Positions 44,070 to 53,636 of a DNA stretch of 64,000 nt are shown here, piece by piece. Position numbers and translations under genes: made by a program. The stretch's first letter is position 1, and every line of letters begins with the position of its first letter. The notes under the pieces are model-generated. The model was not told the DNA's origin. It did not search any database and saw nothing but the letters and a program-made list of their open reading frames with translations. Source of the DNA: Pseudomonadales bacterium (GTDB lineage: Bacteria > Pseudomonadota > Gammaproteobacteria > Pseudomonadales > Halieaceae); the NCBI GenBank assembly GCA_024234855.1, contig JACKNN010000001.1:558001-622000 (forward strand), in the 5' to 3' direction.

Positions 44070-45463
44070 TGAGCACCAAATTTGTTAAAGCCGCCGCATT
44101 CGCCGTGGCGAGCACTCTGGCCTTCACTGCGGGCCTGGTTAATGCCGAGGAGGCAAAGCCGCGTTCGCTGGACCAGTTGCTGGAATTCGTTAAGCAGGGC
44201 CAGGTGACTGAAGCCAAGGAGAATCGGGCCCGCGAGGCCGCCTTTGCCAAAGACAAGGCCAACCAGGCCTCCGAGCTGCAAAAAGCCAAAGCGGAGCGCA
44301 CTCGCCAGGAAAACCTGAGCGCGGAACTGGAAGATGCATTTGAAGCGAATGAATTGCTGGTCGTCGCCAAGCAGGCGCAGCTCAAGGAAAAACTGGGTAC
44401 GCTTGCTGAATTGTTCGGGCACCTGACTTCAACCGCGGGCGACCTTGCCTCAACGCTGGAGTTCTCGCTGACCAGCGCACAGTACCCCGGCCGGGAGCAA
44501 TTCCTCGAGGCATTGATCGCCAAGATGAGCGGTAGCGACCAGCTCCCGAGCATCGAGGAAATCGAGCAGGTCTGGTACGAACTGAATCGTGAAATGGTCG
44601 AAACCGGCAAGGTTGTCTCCTTCACCGCACAGGTCGCCGAGCCCGACGGCAACAAGCTCGAAGAGCGGGTTGTCCGTATCGGTGCGTTCAACGTGATTTC
44701 CGAAACCGGCCAGTACCTCCAGTACGAACCCTCCAAGGGTTCGCTGGAAGTGCTCGCCCGGCAGCCCTCCGGGCCCTATCTGGGCTGGGCGCAGGAGCTG
44801 GCTTCGTCTACTGAGGGCCTCCATCGCTTTGGTATCGACCCCACCGGTCCCAGCGGTGGCTCCTTCCTGGCTGCCCTGATCAACAGCCCCAACCTGGAAG
44901 AGCGCTGGCACCAGGGCGGTTACGTCGGATACGCCATCACTGTGGTGGGCGTGTTTGGCCTGCTGCTTGCCCTGATCCGCCTGGCCGCATTGGCGTCGAT
45001 CAGCTCCAAGGTGAGTTCGCAGCTCAAGAGCGACAAGGCCAATGACAACAATCCCCTGGGCCGTTTGCTCAAGATCCACGAGGACAACCCCTCAATGGAT
45101 ACCGAAACCCTGGAGCTCAAGTTGTCTGAGGGCATCCTCAAGGAGACGCCAAAGCTCGAGGCCGGCCTCAACCTGCTCAAGATTATCGCCGCCATTGCAC
45201 CACTGATGGGGCTGTTGGGTACGGTGACAGGTATGATCGTAACCTTCCAGGCTATCACCATCTTTGGAGCGGGCGATCCCAAGGCCATGGCCGGTGGTAT
45301 TTCCGCGGCCCTGGTGACGACAGTACTCGGCCTTGTAGTGGCGATCCCCGTGGTTCTGCTGCACACGATCGTGAACGGTCGCGCGCAGCGCATCATCCAC
45401 GTTCTCAACGAACAGACCACGGGCATCATAGCGGAGCACACCGAAGCCAATCTGAGGAAGTAG
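44069..45463 (+). CDS. TtpC-like long MotA/TolQ/ExbB proton-channel protein
   Basis: The 464 residues comprise a signal peptide (about 1-26, ending GLVNAEEA) and a long periplasmic region with a coiled coil (about 27-285; KDKANQASELQKAKAERTRQ). Three membrane segments follow (near 290-312, 370-400 and 410-438), with the ExbB/TolQ signature APLMGLLGTVTGMIVTFQAI and GGISAALVTTVLGLVVAIPV. This extended form is TtpC, the extra component needed by Vibrio-type TonB2 systems. It is encoded between DUF3450 and the short ExbB, 4 bp before the latter. Energy comes from the proton gradient across the inner membrane. Confidence 0.92.
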   Translation: MSTKFVKAAAFAVASTLAFTAGLVNAEEAKPRSLDQLLEFVKQGQVTEAKENRAREAAFAKDKANQASELQKAKAERTRQENLSAELEDAFEANELLVVAKQAQLKEKLGTLAELFGHLTSTAGDLASTLEFSLTSAQYPGREQFLEALIAKMSGSDQLPSIEEIEQVWYELNREMVETGKVVSFTAQVAEPDGNKLEERVVRIGAFNVISETGQYLQYEPSKGSLEVLARQPSGPYLGWAQELASSTEGLHRFGIDPTGPSGGSFLAALINSPNLEERWHQGGYVGYAITVVGVFGLLLALIRLAALASISSKVSSQLKSDKANDNNPLGRLLKIHEDNPSMDTETLELKLSEGILKETPKLEAGLNLLKIIAAIAPLMGLLGTVTGMIVTFQAITIFGAGDPKAMAGGISAALVTTVLGLVVAIPVVLLHTIVNGRAQRIIHVLNEQTTGIIAEHTEANLRK

Positions 45464-45467
45464 CAAT

Positions 45468-45995
45468 ATGTATTGGTTAGATAGTGCTTACGAGGCTGTC
45501 TCCCGTTTCATGGATATGGGCGGGAACGTCCTGTGGGGGATAGCCATACTGCTGTTCTTCATGTGGACATTGATTTTCGAGCGCGTCTGGTACTTCAAGA
45601 CGGGTTGGAAGGCGGATGTCGGCAAGGCCATCGCCACCTGGGAGTCACGCAGCGAGCGCAAGTCCTGGAATGCCAAGCAAATCAGGGAGAAACTGATTTC
45701 CGAGGCCAGGATGCAAATCCACCAGTACCTGCCGGTCATCAAGACGCTTGTTGCCCTGTGCCCCCTGCTGGGCCTGCTGGGTACTGTAACGGGGATGATC
45801 GAGGTATTTAATATTATGGCGGTCACCGGGGGCGGTGACGCCAAATCGATGGCAGGCGGTGTGTCGCGGGCTACCATACCCACGATGGCGGGCATGGTAG
45901 CTGCAATTTCCGGGGTATTCGCCAACACTTACGTGACCCGAAATGCCGAGCGTCAGAGCCAGTTCCTCGAAGATAACCTGACCACCGATCACTAA
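45468..45995 (+). CDS. exbB: ExbB-type biopolymer transport protein
   Basis: The 175 residues contain three membrane segments: near 19-42 (VLWGIAILLFFMWTLIFERV), 88-110 (LVALCPLLGLLGTVTGMIEV) and 125-150 (RATIPTMAGMVAAISGVFAN). The proton-channel signature GLLGTVTGMIEVF is followed by GGDAKSMAGGVSRAT. ExbB forms the pentameric ring that with ExbD converts proton flow into TonB movement. It is the short partner of the TtpC-like protein upstream; exbD follows after 13 bp. Confidence 0.95.
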   Translation: MYWLDSAYEAVSRFMDMGGNVLWGIAILLFFMWTLIFERVWYFKTGWKADVGKAIATWESRSERKSWNAKQIREKLISEARMQIHQYLPVIKTLVALCPLLGLLGTVTGMIEVFNIMAVTGGGDAKSMAGGVSRATIPTMAGMVAAISGVFANTYVTRNAERQSQFLEDNLTTDH

Positions 45996-46008
45996 GAGAG
46001 CAATCGTA

Positions 46009-46413
46009 ATGCGCAGGACACATAAAGCAGCTGCTGAGGATGAAGCCCAGATCGATTTGACGCCCATGCTGGACGTCGTATTTATCATGCTCATCTTCTT
46101 CATTGTTACCGCATCCTTCATCAAGGAGGCGGGTATCGAAGTCAATCGCCCGGAAGCTTCCACCTCCCAGCCCAAGGAGAACGTGAATATTCTGATAGCG
46201 ATCAACGCTACCAATGAAATCTGGATGGATAAACGGCGAATCGACATCCGTTCGGTGCGAGCCAATATTGAGCGGCTGCATGCCGAGAACCCGAAAGGCG
46301 CCGTCGTTATCCAGGCTGACAACCAGTCCAATACCGAGACAGTAGCCGCGGTTCTTGACGCCTCTCGCGAAGCGGGCGTCTACGATGTGTCTCTGGCCAC
46401 CGAAGATAAGTAG
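46009..46413 (+). CDS. exbD: ExbD-type biopolymer transport protein
   Basis: The 134 residues have one membrane segment (about 20-42). The key proton-relay aspartate is in IDLTPMLDVVFIMLIFFIV, followed by a periplasmic domain ending in NTETVAAVLDASREAGVYDV. It completes the ExbB/ExbD motor of the operon. A clear paralogue without an ExbB partner is encoded at 56.7-57.2 kb. Confidence 0.96.
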   Translation: MRRTHKAAAEDEAQIDLTPMLDVVFIMLIFFIVTASFIKEAGIEVNRPEASTSQPKENVNILIAINATNEIWMDKRRIDIRSVRANIERLHAENPKGAVVIQADNQSNTETVAAVLDASREAGVYDVSLATEDK

Positions 46414-46419
46414 TCCACT

Positions 46420-47028
46420 ATGAATCGCAACCTATTCAGACTCTTGATCGGTGCGCTACTGGCGCTGCCTGTAGCGGGCGGTCTGTTTTTCATCATGCAA
46501 TACCTGATTGCCACCGCTGATCCCAAAATCGACGACAGCAAGCAGCGTAAACTGGCGGATATCCTTATGCCGGAGCGTGAAATTGAAACCAACCTGAAAG
46601 AAAAGAAACCTGACAAGGTTGAAGATCCGGAAGAGCCACCCCCCGATCTCGATTCACCTGATGTCGATATGGATATGGATGTCGACGTTGTTAATATTGC
46701 CCCCACAGCACAGGTTGACGTGTCAATCTCCAGCTCCGGCATGGCGACCGGCGACGGCGAATACCTGCCGATTGTGAAGGTTGCGCCCATCTATCCGCGC
46801 CGGGCGCAGAGTCGCGGCATCAGTGGGTACTGCATCGTTGAGTATACGGTAACGGCCTCTGGCGCCATCCGCGATCCCAAGCCGGTGGACTGCCAGCCCT
46901 CGGGCGTTTTTGAGGATGCCTCGGTCAAGGCCTCGCTGAAGTTCAAGTATAAGCCCAGGGTGGTTGATGGTGTGGCCATTGAAGTGGGCGGGGTACAGAA
47001 CAAGTTCACCTATGAGTTGGAACAGTGA
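46420..47028 (+). CDS. tonB: TonB protein of the TtpC-type system
   Basis: The 202 residues have a membrane anchor (about 9-30, LIGALLALPVAGGLFFIMQY) and an acidic, proline-containing linker (EDPEEPPPDLDSPDVDMDMD). A C-terminal TonB domain (about 110-200) shows YLPIVKVAPIYPRRAQSRGI, SGYCIVEYTVTASGAI and a C-terminal KFTYELEQ. The short linker and YPRRAQSRGI match TonB2-type transducers. It starts 6 bp after exbD. It would couple the ExbB/ExbD motor to outer-membrane receptors such as the one at 16.8 kb, although that pairing is not shown. Confidence 0.94.
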   Translation: MNRNLFRLLIGALLALPVAGGLFFIMQYLIATADPKIDDSKQRKLADILMPEREIETNLKEKKPDKVEDPEEPPPDLDSPDVDMDMDVDVVNIAPTAQVDVSISSSGMATGDGEYLPIVKVAPIYPRRAQSRGISGYCIVEYTVTASGAIRDPKPVDCQPSGVFEDASVKASLKFKYKPRVVDGVAIEVGGVQNKFTYELEQ

Positions 47029-47043
47029 AACGGTTAATGCGTT

Positions 47044-48384
47044 ATGAAATGGTTTAAACCCAGGACGTGGATTCACGCCACACTGTTGGCGGCTCCGGTG
47101 GTTATCGCCCAGGTGGCGGTATCCCAGCTGCAGGCCGACATCGGCTTGCGGCCACTCTCCGCCGCCATGGCCCAGGAGAAAAAGGGACCTGATACCCGGG
47201 AAACCCGCCGCACGCCCGCGCTGCGAAACAATGTCTACGAGAAGCTGGCGAAGGCGCAGGAAGCCGCAGAGGCCAAGGACCTGAACGGCGCGGCCAGTAT
47301 CCTCGACGAGATGATCGCATCGGGCGGCAAGAGCGCACTGAACAGCTATGAGCTGGCCAACGTTTACAACCTCTATGCATTCATCTACTACTCCAGGGAA
47401 GATTACGCCAAGGCCCTCAAAGCCTATGAGGAGGTGGTCGCCCAGCCCGACATTCCGCTGGCCATGGAGATCAACACCAAGTACACGATTGCCCAGCTGT
47501 ATTTTGTCCAGGAGCAGTGGCAGAAGGGTATCAATGCCCTGCTGGACTGGTTTGCCGTCACCGACAATCCCAATGCAAACGCCTATGTCCTGCTGTCGCA
47601 GGGCTATTACCAGACCAAGGACTACGACAAGGCCCTCCTGAACGTGGAGAAAGCCATCAGCATGTACAAGGCGGAGGATAAACTGCCGAAGGAGCAGTGG
47701 TACAACCTCGCCCGCTTCCTCTACTTCGAGAAGAACGATGTAAACAAGACGGTCTCCACCCTGGAAGAACTGCTCAAGTACTATCCGAAGAAGGAGTACT
47801 GGGTACAGCTTTCCCATATGTACGGCGAGCAGAAAAAAGAGGCCCTGCAACTGGCAGCCATGGATACGGCCTATGTCCAGGGTATGCTGGACAAGGGACC
47901 GGAGCAGGTCACACTCGCCTACCTGTACCTCAATGGTGAAATTCCCTATCGGGCGGGAAAGGTGATGGAGAAGGGCTTGAAGAACGGCTCGATCCAGGCC
48001 ACCTCAAAAAACTATGAGATCGCTGCCAGCGCCTGGCGCCAGGCGCAGGAGCTGGACAAGGCTATAGCCGACATGGAGCAGGCCGCGGCCAAGTCTGATG
48101 ACGGCGAGCTTTATGCGCGCCTCGGCAACATTTACCTGGACAGCGACAAGTTCGATGAGGCCATCGTCGCCATCAACAAGGGCCTGTCCCGCGGTGGCGT
48201 GAAGCGGCCTGATACCGCTCGCCTGGTGCTGGGCATGGCCTACTTCAATGACAAGCAGTACGACAAGGCCAGGGAAGCGTTCAAGGCGGCCGGACGCGAC
48301 GAGCGATCAGCGAAGTATGCGCAGCAGTGGATGCAATACCTGGATTCGGAGCTCGACAGGCAGACCAAATTGCGGGACAGCTGA
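47044..48384 (+). CDS. TPR-repeat periplasmic protein of the TonB operon
   Basis: The 446 residues start with a signal-peptide-like segment (about 12-45, HATLLAAPVVIAQVAVSQLQ) and continue as many TPR-type repeats (KLAKAQEAAEAKDLNGAASI, YAFIYYSREDYAKALKAYEE, LARFLYFEKNDVNKTVSTLE, ARLGNIYLDSDKFDEAIVAI). Such a TPR protein commonly closes TonB2/TtpC operons; it probably acts in the periplasm as a scaffold, which is inference. It begins 15 bp after tonB and is followed by a strong terminator. Confidence 0.9.
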   Translation: MKWFKPRTWIHATLLAAPVVIAQVAVSQLQADIGLRPLSAAMAQEKKGPDTRETRRTPALRNNVYEKLAKAQEAAEAKDLNGAASILDEMIASGGKSALNSYELANVYNLYAFIYYSREDYAKALKAYEEVVAQPDIPLAMEINTKYTIAQLYFVQEQWQKGINALLDWFAVTDNPNANAYVLLSQGYYQTKDYDKALLNVEKAISMYKAEDKLPKEQWYNLARFLYFEKNDVNKTVSTLEELLKYYPKKEYWVQLSHMYGEQKKEALQLAAMDTAYVQGMLDKGPEQVTLAYLYLNGEIPYRAGKVMEKGLKNGSIQATSKNYEIAASAWRQAQELDKAIADMEQAAAKSDDGELYARLGNIYLDSDKFDEAIVAINKGLSRGGVKRPDTARLVLGMAYFNDKQYDKAREAFKAAGRDERSAKYAQQWMQYLDSELDRQTKLRDS

Positions 48385-48423
48385 ACCGGTGGCGAACTTG
48401 CCGGCTAGCAGGGCAAGACAACG

Positions 48424-48454
48424 AAAAAAAGGAGCTCAAGTGAGCTCCTTTTTT
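48424..48454. terminator. Strong bidirectional Rho-independent terminator
   Basis: A perfect 8-bp stem GGAGCTCA/TGAGCTCC with a 2-base loop AG is flanked by seven A on the left and six T on the right. It stands 40 bp after the TPR gene and 24 bp before the end of the convergent cspA, so it can stop both transcripts. Confidence 0.93.
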
Positions 48455-48477
48455 ATTGTCTCTTACCTTTGCGGGTA

Positions 48478-48684
48478 TTAGAGGGGGACTACATTCTCTG
48501 CTTGAGGGCCTTTCTGGCCATCAGTGACAGTGAACTGGACTTTCTGGCCATCAGACAAGGTCTTGAAGCCATCGCCTTTAATGGAGCTGAAATGGACGAA
48601 AACGTCTGGGCCATCCTCGCGCTCAATAAAGCCGAAGCCCTTGGTCTCGTTAAACCATTTAACAGTGCCGGTTGTTGTAGACAT
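48478..48684 (-). CDS. cspA: Cold-shock protein (CspA family)
   Basis: Csp proteins bind single-stranded RNA and DNA and melt mRNA structure. From ATG 48684 (CAGGTAAAA upstream) there are 68 residues: [20 protein letters not shown] with RNP1-type [22 protein letters not shown] and [10 protein letters not shown]. An upstream in-frame codon at 48714 would add ten non-conserved residues. A leader of over 100 nt with a hairpin could be available for cold control. Which csp paralogue this is cannot be told from sequence alone. Confidence 0.96.
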   Translation of the reverse strand: MSTTTGTVKWFNETKGFGFIEREDGPDVFVHFSSIKGDGFKTLSDGQKVQFTVTDGQKGPQAENVVPL

Positions 48685-48706
48685 ATATTTTACCTGTATT
48701 GCTTGC

Positions 48707-48725
48707 GGTGCCATGTCCAGGCACC
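48707..48725 (-). promoter_or_regulatory. Hairpin in the cspA leader
   Basis: GGTGCC and GGCACC (perfect 6-bp arms, 7-base loop) lie 23 bp upstream of the cspA start. Structured leaders of cold-shock genes often control translation by temperature. Whether this hairpin is long enough to matter is unknown. Confidence 0.4.
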
Positions 48726-48968
48726 TTTTCCTTTAGTAATTATTTATGGTTAACGTACCGATGAACTTGATGGAACTTCGACCGTGAGCATAAATACCGC
48801 TGAAACCACTCAGCTGGAAGAAGTGTATCACCAAATTTGCCGGTTTGCCGTCAAGGTTTTTCAACTATTTTGGGAATATTGCCGTCTTTTTTGTCCACCG
48901 CCCCCGAGGTTTCCACCTGCCGATCGAGGGTATAAGCTGGGTGGCGCCGTCAACGGAGCTTGAATTGC

Positions 48969-49628
48969 GTGCGGATACTATTGGTTGAAGACGACGCCCA
49001 ACTGGGGGAATCCCTGGAAGCCGCGCTCAGGCTTGAACAGTATGCGGTCGACTGGCTGCGTAGCGGCGACCCGGTAAGGGCGGCCCTGGGTTCCACCCCC
49101 TACGACTTACTGATCCTCGACCTGGGGCTCCCCGGCGTGCCGGGACTGCAGGTACTGCGGCAGCTGCGGGCCGACAAGCACAGGCTCCCCGTGATGCTTT
49201 TGACGGCACGTGGTACGGCAGCCGACAAAATCGATGGCCTGGATTCCGGTGCGGACGATTTCCTCGCCAAGCCATTTGATATGGGGGAGCTATTCGCCCG
49301 GGTACGTGCGCTGTTGCGACGCAAGGGTGAACATCGCAGCTCCCAGCTGTTCGCGGTTGGCATTTCGCTGGACCCGGTGGACCGGGTGGTAAATTTCGAG
49401 GGCGCGCCGGTTGACCTGACCGCCCGTGAGTTCGCGATCCTCGAGATCCTCATACGCAACGCCGGGCGCTATGTCTCCCGGGTGAGGCTGGAAGAGGGAA
49501 TTTACAGCTGGGGTGAGGAGGTCGAGTCCAATACCGTCGAGGTCTATATTTCCCGGTTGCGAAAACGATTCGGTAGTGGCTGCATAGAAACCATGCGCGG
49601 TGTGGGTTACCGGGTGCCGGCACAGTGA
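48969..49628 (+). CDS. OmpR-family response regulator (QseB/PmrA-like)
   Basis: The 219 residues comprise a receiver domain (RILLVEDDAQLGESLEAALR; phosphoacceptor Asp in DLLILDLGLPGVPGL; PVMLLTARG; Lys in FLAKPFDMGEL) and a winged-helix DNA-binding domain (about 125-217; LTAREFAILEILIRNAGRYV, VEVYISRLRKRFGSG, IETMRGVGYRVP). I chose GTG 48969 because GGAG ends 10 nt before it, whereas TTG 48960 is only 1 nt from it. The following histidine kinase overlaps by GTGA, so they are a coupled pair. Targets are unknown. Confidence 0.93.
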   Translation: MRILLVEDDAQLGESLEAALRLEQYAVDWLRSGDPVRAALGSTPYDLLILDLGLPGVPGLQVLRQLRADKHRLPVMLLTARGTAADKIDGLDSGADDFLAKPFDMGELFARVRALLRRKGEHRSSQLFAVGISLDPVDRVVNFEGAPVDLTAREFAILEILIRNAGRYVSRVRLEEGIYSWGEEVESNTVEVYISRLRKRFGSGCIETMRGVGYRVPAQ

Positions 49629-51052
49629 CCTCGCTGAAGACCCGCCTGGTCTGGATCCTGTTAGCCCTCACCTTCGTTGGCTGGGTGGCGTCGGCCTCCC
49701 TTGCATTCGTCTTTACCAGCCAGGTAATGCTGGACCAGGTCGACCGGCAACTGGAGCAGTACGCCGACCTGGTGAAATACATAACCGCGGTGTTCGCCCG
49801 GCAGGTGGATGAGGGCGAGCCGCTGTCGGAGCCCTGGCTGCGCGGCAAATTCGAAACAGCACATCTTCAACCCATTATTATCGATGCCCCCAGGGGCGAA
49901 AAGCTGAATCCGGCACTCAACATCTGGCTCAATGGAAACCTGATCGCGGTATTGGCCGACTCGCCACGTTTTGCCAGGCCCGGGGTCGAGGGATTTGCGT
50001 TCGGCGGTCCGGCGGGGGAGACAGGCACGGCTGGGTCGCAGGGAAACTGGCGTGTACTCACCCGCTTTGACCCGTTGACAGAGCTGTGGCTGCAGGTGGG
50101 TATCGAGATGGGCGACGCCCGCCGGGCGATGCTTGGCATGCTGGGTCGCGCCTTGTTGCCGCTGCTTGTCGTCTTGCCGCTCACTGTGGCGCTGTTGTAT
50201 TTCGGGGTGTCCAGGGGCCTGAAACCGCTGAAGGTGCTCGCCGGGCAGATTGCAATGCGCAATCCGTCGCTGCTGGATGCGGTGGATCCGTCGGGTGTCC
50301 CTACCGAAATGCAGGGTGTCGTTTCGTCCCTGAACAATCTCCTGCACCGGCTGGCGCTGGCGCTGGAAGGCGAGCAGCGCTTTACCGCCAATGCGGCGCA
50401 TGAATTGCTCACCCCCCTGGCCGCTATAAAAACCGAAGTACAGCTCTGCCAGATGCAGCTGGCTGACGAGCGCAGCAAGGGCATGCTGGATCGCATCGTC
50501 CAGCGGGTTGATCGCGCAAGCCATACCGTGGCGCAATTATTGACCCTGGCGCGACTGGATCCGGATCACCCCGTCCCGGGCCAGCAGGTGTGCCTGGCGG
50601 CACTGGTGTCGGAAGCCCTTGCAGATACCTCGCACCTGGCGGAAGAGCGGGGGATAACGGTGGCGCAGGAGGTGGATGAAAAAGCATGCATTCGGGGCAG
50701 TGAAGAAGCGCTGCTGATCCTGCTCTGCAACGTACTTGTCAACGCCTTCCGCTATGCCACTGAAGGGTCGGTGGTCAGAGTTTGCCTGCGGGCGAGACAG
50801 GCCGTGGGGCTGGAGATTACCAACGTCTGCCAGCCCCTGACGAGTAAGGAATTTGGCCGCATCTGTGAGCGCTTTTACCGGGCGCCGGGTGCGGCGGGCC
50901 AGGGCGCGGGGCTGGGTCTGTCCATAGTCGCGCGCATCGCCGAGCAGCACGGTGCGCGACTGGGCATCGGACCGGACACCTCGGGTTGTGGCTTTCGTGT
51001 CAGCCTCGAGTTCCCTGTTGCCGGTGACAGCCAGGCGAAAACGGGCGAATAG
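49625..51052 (+). CDS. Sensor histidine kinase (QseC-like)
   Basis: The 475 residues have two membrane segments (about 8-32 and 175-200) enclosing a periplasmic sensor domain of about 140 residues. A HAMP-like linker follows, then the H-box FTANAAHELLTPLAAIKTEV near residue 257 (phospho-His) and a HATPase domain with NVLVNAFRYATEGSV and GAGLGLSIVARIAEQHGARL. The start GTG 49625 lies within the response-regulator stop. Overall layout resembles QseC/PmrB-type kinases; the stimulus is unknown. It ends 13 bp from the convergent glk. Confidence 0.93.
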   Translation: MTSLKTRLVWILLALTFVGWVASASLAFVFTSQVMLDQVDRQLEQYADLVKYITAVFARQVDEGEPLSEPWLRGKFETAHLQPIIIDAPRGEKLNPALNIWLNGNLIAVLADSPRFARPGVEGFAFGGPAGETGTAGSQGNWRVLTRFDPLTELWLQVGIEMGDARRAMLGMLGRALLPLLVVLPLTVALLYFGVSRGLKPLKVLAGQIAMRNPSLLDAVDPSGVPTEMQGVVSSLNNLLHRLALALEGEQRFTANAAHELLTPLAAIKTEVQLCQMQLADERSKGMLDRIVQRVDRASHTVAQLLTLARLDPDHPVPGQQVCLAALVSEALADTSHLAEERGITVAQEVDEKACIRGSEEALLILLCNVLVNAFRYATEGSVVRVCLRARQAVGLEITNVCQPLTSKEFGRICERFYRAPGAAGQGAGLGLSIVARIAEQHGARLGIGPDTSGCGFRVSLEFPVAGDSQAKTGE

Positions 51053-51065
51053 CTACCCTGCCGGT

Positions 51066-52031
51066 TTAGTGCCACGGCGCGTGTGCTGCGCCGATAAGGC
51101 CGGGCTGGCCGGTGGTGATGATGTAGACGGGCACGCCCGACAGGATGTCGCCCATCGCGCCCTTTTCGAGCATGCGCGCGTGAAAAGCACTGCTGCCGAT
51201 GAAGTCGATCATGCCGGGGATAATGCCGCCGGCCAGGTAGAGGCCGCCGTAGCTGCCCGTCGCCAGCAGAAAATCGCCGCAGGCTGAGCCCAGCAGTGCA
51301 CAGAACGTCTCCAGGGCGAGCACGCACAGGCTGTCCTCTCTCGCGAGCGCCGCGCGGGACAGCTCGGCGGGCGCGATATCGCGGGTGCTCACCCCCCGGA
51401 CCTCGCCGAGCGCCTGGTACAGGCGCACCAGGCCGGGGCCACTGATCAACAGTTCACAGTAGATATTGCCGTGGCGGGGCAGCAACAGGCGAAAAATATC
51501 GAGCTCCAGGTCGTTGCCGGGCGCCAGGCCCATGTGCCCGGGTTCGCAGGCGAAACTGTGAGGGATACCATCGATCCGATCCAGGAATGCTCCACCCAGG
51601 CCGGTGCCCGGTCCCACTGTGGCCAGCCTGCCCCTCGGCTCGCCCCGGCCCGGGAACAGCTGTTGGCGTTCGCTGTCGCCGAGGTGGGGCAGGGCGTAGG
51701 CGTTGGCCTCGAAATCGTTGAGTCGATGAAACCGGGTAAAGCCGAAAGCCGACGCCAGTTCGCTGCAGGAGAATGACCAGTCCATGTTTGACATGATCAC
51801 CCTGTCGGCCGAGGGCGGAGCCGCAACGGCAATGCAGCAGGTCTCGGGTGTGGGCTCCGCAAGATCCTCCAGCCATAGCGCGATGATGTCCTCCAGCCGG
51901 GCGAACTCGCGGTTGATGAAGGTCGACAGCGCGCGGAATTCGGCTCGGGCAGGGTCGAACAGGGCGATGCGTGTATTGGTTCCCCCCACGTCAGCCACCA
52001 GGCGGGGTGCTTGCGGGCTCGACGGGGCCAT
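51066..52031 (-). CDS. glk: Glucokinase
   Basis: Glk phosphorylates glucose with ATP. The 321 residues match the proteobacterial Glk family: LVADVGGTNTRIALFDPARA (phosphate loop), CIAVAAPPSADRVIMSNMDW, HRLNDFEANAYALPHL, TVGPGTGLGGAFLDRI, EPGHMGLAPGNDLE and YLAGGIIPGMIDFIGSSAFH. ATG 52031 overlaps the pyk stop by one base (TGATG), so the pair is translationally coupled, and together they open and close glycolysis. Confidence 0.96.
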   Translation of the reverse strand: MAPSSPQAPRLVADVGGTNTRIALFDPARAEFRALSTFINREFARLEDIIALWLEDLAEPTPETCCIAVAAPPSADRVIMSNMDWSFSCSELASAFGFTRFHRLNDFEANAYALPHLGDSERQQLFPGRGEPRGRLATVGPGTGLGGAFLDRIDGIPHSFACEPGHMGLAPGNDLELDIFRLLLPRHGNIYCELLISGPGLVRLYQALGEVRGVSTRDIAPAELSRAALAREDSLCVLALETFCALLGSACGDFLLATGSYGGLYLAGGIIPGMIDFIGSSAFHARMLEKGAMGDILSGVPVYIITTGQPGLIGAAHAPWH

Positions 52032-53491
52032 CAGGCGACGGGCAGGATTTTCATGATGTTGGTGGATCCCGCCCGGCCCATGACCTCTCCCCTGGTGAGC
52101 AGGATGGAATCCTTTTTCTGCAGGAATCGGCCGTCCAGCAGTAACTCTATAGCGCGTGCCTCAACGCTGTCGTGATCAAAGGCGGTGGCGTCAAAAAACA
52201 GCGGGATGACACCCCGGCAGAGGCAGAGCTTCTGCAGGGTTTCACTGCGGTGGCTGAGGGCGAAGATCGGCAGGCCCGAACTCAGGCGCGACATGAGCAG
52301 CGGCGTGGTGCCGGATTCTGTGAGGCAGGCTATACCCCGCACATTGCCGTAGTGGTTGGCCGCGTAAATAGCGGCCATGGCGATGGTTTCCTGGGCATCG
52401 GTAAACTGCCGGTCCAGGCGGTAGCGCGAGGTTCGGGTAACAGCCTGTCGCTCAGCCCCAAGTGCCGCATCGGCCATGGCGGCGACGACCTCCACCGGGT
52501 ACTTGCCGACCGCCGTTTCCGCGGACAACATGACCGCATCGGTCCCGTCGAGCACCGCGTTGGCCACATCGAAGACCTCTGCCCGGGTGGGCATCGAACT
52601 GCTGATCATGGATTCCATCATCTGCGTTGCGGTTATCACAACCCGGTCCATCTTGCGTGCCCGCGAGATCAGTTCTTTCTGTATGCCAATTAACTGGGCG
52701 TCGCCCACCTCGACACCCAGGTCACCCCGGGCCACCATAATGCCGGCCGAGGCGGTAATGATCCCATTCAGGGTGTTATCGTCGGCAACGACCTCCGCGC
52801 GCTCAATCTTGGCGATGATCGACGGTTGCAGGCCGTGTACCGCGAGTAAGTCCCGGGTCTGGAAAATATCCGCCGCGCTGGAAACAAAGGAGACGGCGAC
52901 GAAGTCGGGGTTGATCTCCGCCAGGCTGTCGATATCGGTGAGATCCTTGGCGGTTAACGCCGGCGCGGCCAGCCCTCCACCCAGGCGGTTGATCCCCTTG
53001 CGCGAACCGAGTTTACCGCCGACCAGGACGGTGCAGTCCACGGCGGACGTATCAACATCGTCCACGCGCAGGCGGATGCGGCCATCGTCCAGCAACAGGG
53101 TGTCGCCGCGAAAGACGCTACTGCACAGTTCCGGGTAGTCGAGGCCCACGCCGCGAATATCCCCGCTGCCCTCGCTGATGGCCAGGTCCAGTCGAAAGCG
53201 ATCGCCGTTGCTCAGCTCGACGTAGTCGTTGCGAAAACTGCTGATCCGGATCTTGGGACCCTGCAGGTCGGCGAGAATGCCGACATACCTGTTGGCAATC
53301 GCAGCCTGTTTGCGTATCCGCCGCGCGACCCTGGCGTGCTGCTCCGCGCTGCCGTGGCTGAAATTAAGGCGAAATACATTGACGCCCGCGCCGATCAGCC
53401 TGGCGATCATATCCGCAGATTCGCTCGCCGGGCCGATGGTGGCGACAATCTTGGTGCGTCTGTTTACTGTTGGAGTCACTGTGCTTGCCAT
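52031..53491 (-). CDS. pyk: Pyruvate kinase
   Basis: Pyk converts PEP and ADP to pyruvate and ATP. The 486 residues show RRTKIVATIGPASESADMIA, NVFRLNFSHGSAEQHARV, ILADLQGPKIRISSF, IIAKIERAEVVADDN (active-site Lys region), MVARGDLGVEVGDAQLIGIQ and the C-terminal domain ending RAGSTNIMKI. ATG 53491. It precedes glk in one operon. PykA versus PykF type was not resolved. Confidence 0.97.
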   Translation of the reverse strand: MASTVTPTVNRRTKIVATIGPASESADMIARLIGAGVNVFRLNFSHGSAEQHARVARRIRKQAAIANRYVGILADLQGPKIRISSFRNDYVELSNGDRFRLDLAISEGSGDIRGVGLDYPELCSSVFRGDTLLLDDGRIRLRVDDVDTSAVDCTVLVGGKLGSRKGINRLGGGLAAPALTAKDLTDIDSLAEINPDFVAVSFVSSAADIFQTRDLLAVHGLQPSIIAKIERAEVVADDNTLNGIITASAGIMVARGDLGVEVGDAQLIGIQKELISRARKMDRVVITATQMMESMISSSMPTRAEVFDVANAVLDGTDAVMLSAETAVGKYPVEVVAAMADAALGAERQAVTRTSRYRLDRQFTDAQETIAMAAIYAANHYGNVRGIACLTESGTTPLLMSRLSSGLPIFALSHRSETLQKLCLCRGVIPLFFDATAFDHDSVEARAIELLLDGRFLQKKDSILLTRGEVMGRAGSTNIMKILPVA

Positions 53492-53636
53492 GTGTTTGTG
53501 GGCTACATGATAACCCTATCCAGCGGTACTTCCAGTATCTGCCTGCGGATAGAGTGCCTCGTGGGGGTCACACTTCAGGCTCATCATTGCCGCGCCACGG
53601 GCCTGCTGAGCAGGCAGAGCCGGGCCTCGGGGTATT

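Noticed and set aside
46723..47850. 375-residue minus-strand frame
   Set aside because: Antisense to tonB and the TPR gene in a tight plus-strand operon.
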